Shown here: positions 24,401 to 31,482 of the stretch, piece by piece | Position numbering within the stretch: position 1 is the stretch's first letter | Layout of the letters: every line of letters starts with the position of its first letter | Assembly (NCBI GenBank): GCA_020427145.1 | Contig: JAGQOU010000078.1 | Coordinates: forward strand, 1 to 35,085 | From: Planctomycetales bacterium | GTDB lineage: Bacteria > Planctomycetota > Planctomycetia > Pirellulales > Lacipirellulaceae | Length of the DNA stretch: 35,085 nucleotides | Direction: 5' to 3' | Program-made: the position numbers and the translations under genes | Notes under the pieces: generated by a model | Told to the model about the DNA's origin: nothing | Seen by the model: only the letters and a program-made list of their open reading frames with translations | Databases searched by the model: none

Positions 24401-27400
24401 TGGTAAGCAAGGCGTAGCCGTCGTAGACCGCCGCCGTCGTCCATGTCGGTGCCGTGCCGCGACTGGGGAGTGAGGTCGTCAACGCCCACGAGTCGGCCGA
24501 CGACGACCCGTCGCCCGAGCCGTAATCGGCCGACGTTTCCAGCCGGTCGGCTTTGTCGTACCAGGAGTAACTTGTTCGACGCACGTGATTTGCATCGCCA
24601 AAAACAATCCCGGACTCGCCGGCGTCGAGCTCCAAGCTATGGGTTTCGATCACGTTGCCTGCGTCATCGTAGACCATGTGCTCGATGTCAATCACGCCCC
24701 CGTTGCCACTGCCGGTCTCCATTCCCAAGTCGACGCCGTCGGAATGGTCGCCTGGCACGGGCGCCGGTTCGGCGTAGGCAAATGCGCCCGACGAGTAGGG
24801 AGACGACGGCGCATCCTTGACCGTCCGCACCTGATACTGACGGCCGACGCCGTCGTAGGCGTACTCGGTGTTCGCCGCGTAGAGATCGCCTGTACAGACC
24901 AAACGATTGTTGCGGTCGTAGTAGTTGTCGACCTGGAAGTGCTTTGTGGTCTCGGCTCCGGGGTAGCGGTCCGTGCGGTAGACGCGGCCCAGCTTGTCGT
25001 AGTGCGTCTGGATCCAATGGTGTCGATCGGTCGCGGTGGTCGTGTAAGAATTGTAGCCGTCGCCGGTGACCACGCTGGTCCATGTCAGCGCCGATACATA
25101 CTGCGCCTCGGCCGTCGTCCGGCCCATCCAATCGAGATCGTAGACCATCTGCGGCAAGACATTGCTCGTGCTGCCGTCGGTATATTGGCGCGAAACGCCA
25201 CGGAGATGTCCGCGATAGGTGCGATGGTACGTCGTATCCGTATGAACCGTGGTCGTGTGATAGGCGGTCGACATCGTGACATGGGAATCGCCGATCCCGC
25301 CGGAGTCGTACTCTGTCTTGCTCATGACAGCGTACCCGGACGGCAGTGCTCCCGACAGGTCGGCATAGTCGGTCGGCAGCGTTCCGCTGATCACGGCGAC
25401 GCGCCGCTCCACCGGGCGGCCGAGCACGTCAAACAGCGTAACGTTGGCCTGGAATGTCGTGCTGGTCGCGTCACGGATCGTCGCCCCGACGCGCCCTTCT
25501 GCGTCGTAGAGATAGCGAGTCGAGTAGTAGTCGTCGTACTCAACGTAGGATGAGCCGCCGCTGACATCGTGGTAACTGCGCGTCTCGACAAGACGCCCCA
25601 AATCGCCGTCGTAGATGTATTGCGTGTACTGAGAGGTTTCACTGATGTCAACAACGGGCGACCCGCTGAGGGAGGTCGTTGAAGTGACTCGCGAACTCCC
25701 GACGGGCAGCGCAAACCGAGAGCACATCCGACCGAACTCGTCATATTCCGTGACTTGCGCTGGCAGTCCCGTTTCGCTAGCGACACTGTCCCAATACGGG
25801 AAGCGAATAACACGATCATGGCCGCTGGAGAGGGCCTGGTAAGCCGTGTAGTGTCTGACGCCGCCCTGGACATTCAGAGGACTGAGTTCGTTTCGCAGGA
25901 TCGTCCTGCCCAACTCGTCGTATTCGTATTTAGTTACGATGCTCAGGGGGAGGGGCAGGGTGCTCTCGCGCTGAAGATCAGTCGGAACCGTACCCGACCA
26001 AGCCAACCAATTGCCGCCCGTCGGCGTTGACCATTCAGAGGGGAGCATGGTTGTGCCTGCATCACGCGAGATGTATGCCAGTTGGCCTGTATTGGGAGCG
26101 TACGAGTAGTAGGTCGCATACCCCTCGCCGTCCTTCGAAAAACGAAGACGCCCCTCCTCGTCAAAGTACTTGCCCACCGTGGTTTGCGGGCCGCTTGTCC
26201 CGGCGCCATTCTCACCCGTTGGCACCTTTTCAAACTTCGTCGTCACTTGCTGGATCTGCGTGTCGGCCGAATCGTAGAAGTCGTACTCGTAAACGGTCGC
26301 GAGCCTGGATGAGTCGTTTCGCGTCGTCACTTGCTGTGGGTACTCATAGGTGGCCAACGCGCGATCGAGCGGCTGGTCGTCGGAGCCATCGCCCCAATCG
26401 GTGGCGGACACGTAGTGAGCCGGTTGGCCGTGGCCATTCTGGATTCGCAAGCCCGTTTGAAGCCCCTGGTCGTTGTCGTACTCATAGACGTAGATCACCC
26501 CGCCGCCGTTGAGCACACTGTTATCGTTCGTCCAGCCCGTGTTCGTGCCGTCGCGATTTGTCTCTTCGTCGTCGAACGGGTCGAGAAACTTCTTGAGGTC
26601 TTCGTTATTCACGACCGTATAGGCCGAGGGCATTCGCATCTCCGCAACGCGATGCTTAAGGTGGGGCGAATCACCCGCGTCATTGAAGTCATTATCGTTG
26701 TTGGCGTCGGCGTCAACGTACGTCCACGCCCGACACCAGCACTTCAGCGCCTGTTGCATTTGCTCGTTTGTCTCATGGGGGTTTTCAATGAGCACTTCGC
26801 GTAACAGCCGGTTGTAGTCGTTGAGTCCGTAGATTTTGCGGTAGAGTGGATACGGATCGCCCTGGTTGTCATAGGCGATTGTGTCCTCGATCACGAGGTG
26901 CGTCACCTCGTTAACGTCATTTGGCGTGGACGCCACATGCCAGTAATGGAATAGATAACCATTGTCGTAGGCACCTTGCCACTTGTCGAGATAGTAGTAG
27001 TTACGTGAAATGCGTCCTGAGTTGCCGCCGCTACAAGCCGAGCATCCTGCCGAACTGCCAATGTGTTCTGTTCGTACGCGATAGTCATGCGCCTCTTCGA
27101 TGTAATTCCCTCCGCCGTAGGCGTCCTCCAGATCTTCCTGGTCTTCTGGGTCTGCTTGCGTCCAGATCGTGTTAGCGAAGGATGTATCATAGTCCCCGTA
27201 ATCCCCTATCTCCGGATCAAGATCATAGGGATCGGGAAAGTAGTATTCGAAAGCTCTTGAGGCAAAGTCGATGGGCGTCTTGCCACTGATGGCGTCATCG
27301 TCGTCGAGGGCAAGCAGGTCTTCCGGCGCGGAGGCCGACGTTGCTTGCATTAGCTGGAAGACGTCGCCATGTTCATAAACCGCTTTGACGACTCCTTGTA

Positions 27401-28583
27401 TGATACCTGGCGCGTAGGTAGGTTCCGGCAGGCCTGTGTAGTAGCGATATTGCGTGTAACGTACGCTGTAGCCCCCAGATGAATCACGGATGGACACCTT
27501 GACTTGGACGAGGTCGTTGGCGCCGCCGAGCCCAGTCCCTGGACTGGTGACGTCGTTCCAATAGAGGTATTCGGCCTGCATCAACAGCGTGCTGCTAGGC
27601 GTATCGGTCCGGACTTCGACTTTGGCAATCTTCTCGGTGAGCGTTGCGTGGTAAGTGTACACGATGCTGCGGGGCACAATAGTTGCCTGAGGCGCCGGTG
27701 TCGTTATTACGGTAAGACGCCCGGCACTGTCGTACGCGAGGGACCATCCCGGCCGGCCGGTATCATCGAACCACTGCCGGGTGGTGATCAGCTTCAATCG
27801 CCCCTGCCAGTTGGCATTGATTGAAGAATGAAAGTCGTAGAAGACGTAGACGCGGTCAGTATAGAGTTCCCTGACGATGAACTCGTGGTTGGCGATATCA
27901 TCGATAACAGTCACGTTCCAGTCGGGAGGCACTGTGTAAGTCGTCTCGGTGCCGCTCGTGTTCGTGTTGCCTTGGATTAATCTGGCAGTGCCGGAGGCGC
28001 CAACGCGGAGTTCATAGTCGGCGGCGGCTGACCCATCATCCAGGTAGGACGCGCCCGAAGAAAAATAGGTGAATTCGGAAAACGGCTCAATTATTCGCAT
28101 GTTGGCCATTCCGTCGTACCAATGCGTACCGAGTCGCGTCGCCGAGCCGTAATCGGGCGACACGTGCCGATACGTTCGCCGCTGCTGCCAAACGCCCCAA
28201 GGTCCGGGAAGTTCCAGATCAATCGCCGACTCGTACACCGAGCCCTCGCGCAGGTTCACGGGGTTGCCTGTGTAGGCACTTCCGGTGCTCGCCATAGGTA
28301 TGCGGGGACCGCCACCAAACCCGCCGCCACCAAACCCACTGCCACCAAACCCACTGCCACCAAACCCACTGCCACCAGGACCGGGGGCAAAGCAGTACTC
28401 ACAGTCGTCACACGGGGGCGGGGTCGGCGGATTCGTGCTGGGATTGCCGCCACGGACATACGCAGACAGGGCCGTCGCGAGGACGACGCTCAACAGCGCT
28501 GACGCCGCCGCGGCTCTACGAGTGGCGCGCCGGTGGATTGGTTGAACGGACAGTCGGTTGAGGGTTCGCATTCGCTTCATCAT
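21489..28583 (-). CDS. Giant exported RHS/YD-repeat protein with Cys-rich C-terminal tip
   Basis: This is a 2,364-residue protein. A basic N-terminus and hydrophobic stretch (AAAASALLSVVLATALSAYV) form an export signal, followed by a proline/cysteine segment and a glycine-phenylalanine repeat. The shell starts with GNPVNLREGSVYESAIDLELPG, an RHS/YD N-terminal motif, and continues with numerous YD repeats (for example YEYDELGRTI, YTYDYAGNRLSRD). The RHS-associated core ends with YTGRELDPVTGLQLNRHRF, LGRFIGRDPI and DPFGL (2147-2151). The last 213 residues (21492-22130) hold 11 cysteines and are the variable tip. ATG 28583 follows AGGGA; the frame extends to an ATG at 28691 that overlaps the upstream stop. 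RHS shells usually enclose a toxic or adhesive C-terminal domain. Confidence 0.85.
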   Translation of the reverse strand: MMKRMRTLNRLSVQPIHRRATRRAAAASALLSVVLATALSAYVRGGNPSTNPPTPPPCDDCEYCFAPGPGGSGFGGSGFGGSGFGGGGFGGGPRIPMASTGSAYTGNPVNLREGSVYESAIDLELPGPWGVWQQRRTYRHVSPDYGSATRLGTHWYDGMANMRIIEPFSEFTYFSSGASYLDDGSAAADYELRVGASGTARLIQGNTNTSGTETTYTVPPDWNVTVIDDIANHEFIVRELYTDRVYVFYDFHSSINANWQGRLKLITTRQWFDDTGRPGWSLAYDSAGRLTVITTPAPQATIVPRSIVYTYHATLTEKIAKVEVRTDTPSSTLLMQAEYLYWNDVTSPGTGLGGANDLVQVKVSIRDSSGGYSVRYTQYRYYTGLPEPTYAPGIIQGVVKAVYEHGDVFQLMQATSASAPEDLLALDDDDAISGKTPIDFASRAFEYYFPDPYDLDPEIGDYGDYDTSFANTIWTQADPEDQEDLEDAYGGGNYIEEAHDYRVRTEHIGSSAGCSACSGGNSGRISRNYYYLDKWQGAYDNGYLFHYWHVASTPNDVNEVTHLVIEDTIAYDNQGDPYPLYRKIYGLNDYNRLLREVLIENPHETNEQMQQALKCWCRAWTYVDADANNDNDFNDAGDSPHLKHRVAEMRMPSAYTVVNNEDLKKFLDPFDDEETNRDGTNTGWTNDNSVLNGGGVIYVYEYDNDQGLQTGLRIQNGHGQPAHYVSATDWGDGSDDQPLDRALATYEYPQQVTTRNDSSRLATVYEYDFYDSADTQIQQVTTKFEKVPTGENGAGTSGPQTTVGKYFDEEGRLRFSKDGEGYATYYSYAPNTGQLAYISRDAGTTMLPSEWSTPTGGNWLAWSGTVPTDLQRESTLPLPLSIVTKYEYDELGRTILRNELSPLNVQGGVRHYTAYQALSSGHDRVIRFPYWDSVASETGLPAQVTEYDEFGRMCSRFALPVGSSRVTSTTSLSGSPVVDISETSQYTQYIYDGDLGRLVETRSYHDVSGGSSYVEYDDYYSTRYLYDAEGRVGATIRDATSTTFQANVTLFDVLGRPVERRVAVISGTLPTDYADLSGALPSGYAVMSKTEYDSGGIGDSHVTMSTAYHTTTVHTDTTYHRTYRGHLRGVSRQYTDGSTSNVLPQMVYDLDWMGRTTAEAQYVSALTWTSVVTGDGYNSYTTTATDRHHWIQTHYDKLGRVYRTDRYPGAETTKHFQVDNYYDRNNRLVCTGDLYAANTEYAYDGVGRQYQVRTVKDAPSSPYSSGAFAYAEPAPVPGDHSDGVDLGMETGSGNGGVIDIEHMVYDDAGNVIETHSLELDAGESGIVFGDANHVRRTSYSWYDKADRLETSADYGSGDGSSSADSWALTTSLPSRGTAPTWTTAAVYDGYALLTKSEYNDAGRQSSVISGVAKNGSDTRTLRTSTFYDDLGRRTYVVENHDGTFNPATSNSSSPDENRETGWEYNGLGQVVTLSAYNSNSTVQTTKYLYEDPHNASLVTETIYPDSSDTTSSGTDQVKRTYNLDGSIATVTDQRQVKHTYSYNSRRQLQLDSATGALGTLASLNLDELDDSIQSIKREYNDLGQLKNVYSYGSSDGTGTRANGLWIQYYTGSGSNVSQAFWRQIQHHEHATAGSPQYVVYRNSNVTSNVYHAGNRVAQQVFPDSAILSLVCNDSGTINAWSDDDLLSDRLSRVSALAYKPAGGSTARTVDYQYNGISRVVSVDYVVPELRRSMVNRDSAGATIYNGWDRFGRTRIQEWDKYVTEPPSETAIDRFNYTYDYAGNRLSRDIPSTLYSSNERDQAYSYDGLLRLAGMTEGSAGSYGMFQSWTLDALGNWTQFGQDSAWTGGAPSFDFLELRTHNRANEIDVNDDHSDAAGQSIVLGIGGSNRFDPVYDAAGNMTEMPEPGQPSNGRILVWDAWNRLVQVKRSASNVAQANEYDGLNRRIVRHTDTNGNGTLETNGNDEIRHYYYNDKWQVVEERVGEIGKDARIDVQYVYHPYYIDAVAVRFRDKNKDYIPGTTGHNGLEEKLYYLQDANYNVTALANTSGAVVERYAYTPYGEVTVLHGDVDVEDPVAEWSVDATGTDVDNEILYTGRELDPVTGLQLNRHRFLHVQLGRFIGRDPIRYLSGQLSLYSYPAGDPIRTLDPFGLDDSTERWPVDKYPYLPPGHLYPPSFLWPWEDPNECHANEVHRGCVGLACERIGGNISLPPNAPGTECFDNLQQALQRLDQMEGNGKNKPCIYAFQSNAPLKPDPNRGPGCVVGGHYPGSNGFDYITLHCPPDWKGPSTKDCYWERMDHAFPNAHVIVGPLPESKTRNTTFCVVPDCKCPSRGGLGPKPILPSLDWHVPIGGGGDQMDLFPYPH
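28311..28380. repeat. Tandem 15-bp repeat encoding Gly-Phe-Gly-Gly-Ser
   Basis: Four units of 15 bp, GCCACCAAACCCACT or one variant (28311-28325, 28326-28340, 28341-28355, 28356-28370), and a partial fifth unit follow each other. On the coding strand they give GFGGS-type pentapeptides near the N-terminus of the RHS protein, between the export signal and the shell. Identical units make unit-number variation by slippage likely. Confidence 0.8.
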
Positions 28584-28687
28584 CACGTCCCTATTGTTAT
28601 CGATACTTCGCTGGTCGATTTCGTGCCGTTGGCGGGCAGCGACGTCGGGACCGACAGCCGCCCACGCCAAGCAAATGCCTGCGCCCG

Positions 28688-30820
28688 TCATTCCGCGGCG
28701 CTATCCAGGATCTGCTGATACCGCGCGACTTGAGAATCGTCGCCTCGTCGCAACGCTTCGTCGCGAAACCGATCGATGGCCGACAAGTAGGCGGTTCGAG
28801 CGAGTCGTGCGCTTTCAGCTTGTCGCTGCTGTCGCAGCCGTGCAATTTCGTCACACTGCTCTTTCCACGCGTTGACTGTCGCGTCGGCGAAGACGCCGCC
28901 CGCTTCTTGAAGCGCCGCATTGGTCTTGGCAACGTGATTTGTCGCCGCGAGCCGAGAGAACTTCTCGACGTAAGCACGCTCTAACTGGCCCATGTCACTG
29001 GCAGCGTCCTGCGCCGTCTCAATCCAATCCATTCCCCGTAGAAAGTACTCGTCGTGACCGCTGCTGGAGTCTGTGGCCGCAGACGCCTCAGCCGCTTGCG
29101 CTCGGGCTAGGCGCCAATTGAGAGACGTCCCATCCAACTCTGTATGATCCGCGACTTGGTCATCGAGGTAGGTGATCCAGTCCAGAAGTGCCGATCGTGT
29201 AGGCGTGTCTCCCTCCTCCAGCACCGCACGAGGAGGAACTGTCGTCTGTTGCATGCTCTTGGCGTAACTCAACACATAGGCTGCTGGCAAGACGCATTGA
29301 TCATCCGATGACGTCAACCAACGATCTTGCAGGAGTTGGCAGTGACTCGGCAGTTGTCGCCCCAGCATCTTGCCAAATTCCCAATACGGCCGACGATTCG
29401 CCGCAAAGAAATCGGCAGCGATCTCTGGGACGACGTTCGTGTGTTCGTTCATCCACGCGCCAACAAAATCCAATGCCGTTTCCTCCGCTCCGAAGCGAAG
29501 GTACGCATACAACGCGACGCAGTCGTCGGGGCGAAGGCTCCTCAAGACCTCCGGCCGTGCAGCAAGGACCTCCGAGAGCCGTTCCCGCTGCGCCGACGAA
29601 AGGTTGGCTATCGCCGTCGGCGACGCGATCATAGCGTAGCGCGTTGTGCACGCGGCACAGGCCGCCAGATACTCGTTGTCGCTCGTCAGCTGAACGAGCC
29701 TTGCCGATAGTCGTGCCTTGAGTTCCTGATTCTGCCCAGCAATCTCGGACGGATTCGCGACGACAAAATCGATTTTTCTGACTTGACGATCAACGCGTCT
29801 TTGCTGAGCCCCTTGCTTCCAGCGAAATGTCACGTCGAGCTGCGGTCGCCCCTCCGGCCCAGAGAGCGCCTCTGGCGGGACCATGCCTTGACGAATCCCG
29901 GGGCCCTTCCAGAGCAGGATCGCAGAAGGCGCTTGCAGCGCATCAACCCGCTTGCAGGCGAAGGACATCTTGACGCGGAGCGCAACCAGCTTGCCAGCCA
30001 CGAGTGCGACCGGCTCCGCGCTTGGCCGCCATTCCACCATTGAAATATGTCGAAGTTGCCGGAAGTCTCCCTCACCTTCCTCCGTATCGGCAGAGACGTC
30101 GGCAGGCGTCTTCAAAACTTCCTGACCGTCAATCGACACGGTCATCGCGTGCCGGACCCAATCGCGTCCGCCCCGATTGACGTTGATGGGCGAGACCGAG
30201 AAGACGTACTCGCCGGAACGAGGCGCGACCACAGTACCCGTCCACGACGCCGTGAACTCCAAGATATCAGCTCGGTTGGACGACAAACGATCGAGGCACC
30301 ACAAGAGCTCATCAATCGTTAAACTCTCGATACTGCGGGCTTCAATCCACTGCTCCAATTTCTTGTGACCCCCGTCGGCCGACAGCCCGGACGCGGTCTC
30401 AAGGTCGAGTCGCTCGCGAAGTTGGGTAATGCCGAGGCGCTCAAGCTGTGCATGCACAAGCCCCAAGTCGTCGCTGGCGATACGATCTCTCAAAACACTT
30501 CGAAGAGCGTCCGTCTTGCCGACATCGACACCTGGCGGTCGCCGATCACCGAAGAGATTGACAAATTTCGCGACTACTGCCGGGTCTTCATCGGACGCGA
30601 ATTCAGGTTCGGCCAGGAACCGCCTCCATGCAACTTCGGCCACATGGGACGCTGACGAGTCTTGGGCGTCCTTCAAATAGCCCTCGGCGGCCGTTGCGAA
30701 GGCCGCCGCATCGAGTGATTCCCAATCGATTGTGCCGCCGCTGGTCGTCTGGGCGCGGCCAGACGTGACAATGCCAATAACGATTATGCAGACGAACCAA
30801 GAAAGACGCGTCAATCGCAT
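28688..30820 (-). CDS. Exported PA14-like domain protein upstream of the RHS gene
   Basis: This 710-residue protein has a signal peptide (~1-23, ending SGRAQ). Residues ~187-320 resemble a PA14/GLEYA beta-barrel: FTASWTGTVVAPRSGEYVFSV, VSIDGQEVL, then LLWKGPGIRQGMVPPEALS. PA14 domains bind carbohydrate or act as structural modules on secreted proteins. The flanking parts are helical and acidic; the C-terminal ~100 residues are probably a coiled helix (ARLRQQRQAESARLARTAYL). AAGGTG precedes the ATG. It is the first gene of the unit with the RHS gene, and its TGA overlaps an in-frame ATG (28691) of the RHS frame. It may serve as a surface partner for the RHS protein. Confidence 0.7.
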   Translation of the reverse strand: MRLTRLSWFVCIIVIGIVTSGRAQTTSGGTIDWESLDAAAFATAAEGYLKDAQDSSASHVAEVAWRRFLAEPEFASDEDPAVVAKFVNLFGDRRPPGVDVGKTDALRSVLRDRIASDDLGLVHAQLERLGITQLRERLDLETASGLSADGGHKKLEQWIEARSIESLTIDELLWCLDRLSSNRADILEFTASWTGTVVAPRSGEYVFSVSPINVNRGGRDWVRHAMTVSIDGQEVLKTPADVSADTEEGEGDFRQLRHISMVEWRPSAEPVALVAGKLVALRVKMSFACKRVDALQAPSAILLWKGPGIRQGMVPPEALSGPEGRPQLDVTFRWKQGAQQRRVDRQVRKIDFVVANPSEIAGQNQELKARLSARLVQLTSDNEYLAACAACTTRYAMIASPTAIANLSSAQRERLSEVLAARPEVLRSLRPDDCVALYAYLRFGAEETALDFVGAWMNEHTNVVPEIAADFFAANRRPYWEFGKMLGRQLPSHCQLLQDRWLTSSDDQCVLPAAYVLSYAKSMQQTTVPPRAVLEEGDTPTRSALLDWITYLDDQVADHTELDGTSLNWRLARAQAAEASAATDSSSGHDEYFLRGMDWIETAQDAASDMGQLERAYVEKFSRLAATNHVAKTNAALQEAGGVFADATVNAWKEQCDEIARLRQQRQAESARLARTAYLSAIDRFRDEALRRGDDSQVARYQQILDSAAE

Positions 30821-31386
30821 GATTCGGCACCTTTTTCAACGACAGCGCACACCGGCAGCGCAAACGACAATTGCGAGTCCAAATCGGAGCGCCAAGACAA
30901 CGCTCCGGAAGCCACTTGAGAATACTTCGTCCGTTCCGCCTGAAGAGGGCGCCGAGCAAGGGCGTCAACGCATCAGCGTGATCACCCGCGTTCGGCTGCG
31001 TGGGTTTTACCGTACGCCGCAACGTTGTCAACGAATTTTCTTATTTGTGAGATGAAGAACAGTTCGTGCGCGAGGTGGCGCCGCGACGCAAAGCATTGAT
31101 CCGCATGAGGCTTGCGTCGATTGGCAATGCAGAAGTTTTTTTCGATGCCGTTGTTTCGCTGAGGCAGTAGGGGGGAAAGCACCAATGGTCCAATTGGAAG
31201 CCTCCTGGGCACGCGTTCTCGACCACGACGCGAGCCTTGCCCCCCGCGAGTGGGGTGTTCGCTAGCGAGGCGCCGATCATCGATTATTGATCGCTGCGCC
31301 AAGAATCAATGACGCAAACCACCCAACCTGCCACCGAGCTTGCCTGACCGGTCTGTTCAGGGCCGGCTGTTGGCGGCAGGGTGCGA
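30821..31386. other. Divergent intergenic region between PA14 gene and gspD
   Basis: No gene is supportable. Two overlapping minus-strand frames (about 30982-31302 and 31041-31280) lack ribosome-binding sites and known motifs. The region must contain the promoter of the PA14/RHS unit on the minus strand, but I could not place it with confidence. It holds a palindrome CGCTAGCG near 31259 and the interlocked inverted repeats reported separately. Confidence 0.4.
31084..31142 (+). other. Interlocked inverted repeats followed by T-run
   Basis: CGACGCAA (31084-31091) pairs with TTGCGTCG (31112-31119), and GCATTG (31093-31098) pairs with CAATGC (31125-31130). The arms alternate, which is the order of an H-type pseudoknot, and seven T follow at 31136-31142. 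It could be an RNA structure or terminator on the plus strand, about 350 bases before gspD, or a chance arrangement. Confidence 0.3.
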
Positions 31387-31416
31387 TTGACCGCCGCCGC
31401 CGCGCTTTGCTAGCCT
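31387..31416 (+). promoter_or_regulatory. Promoter candidate for gspD-gspE
   Basis: TTGACC (-35, 31387-31392), 18 bp, TAGCCT (-10, 31411-31416). The -35 is near consensus; the -10 is of the GC-shifted TAGxxT kind. The predicted start at about 31423 gives a leader of about 60 bases before ATG 31483 and would make the upstream GTG (31426) nearly leaderless, so it favours the ATG. Confidence 0.4.
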
Positions 31417-31482
31417 CCGCCCACGGTGTTTCTCCGCGAGTGCCGCTCACGCCGCAATCGCGTCCGTTTTCCCTGCGATCGT

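Noticed and set aside
28311..28380. CRISPR-like repeat
   Set aside because: The 15-bp units are contiguous, without spacers, and in frame with the RHS protein; this is a coding tandem repeat.
31041..31280. Minus-strand frames upstream of gspD (also 30982-31302)
   Set aside because: No ribosome-binding site or family match; two frames overlap with equally arbitrary translations, and the region carries inverted repeats and a T-run.
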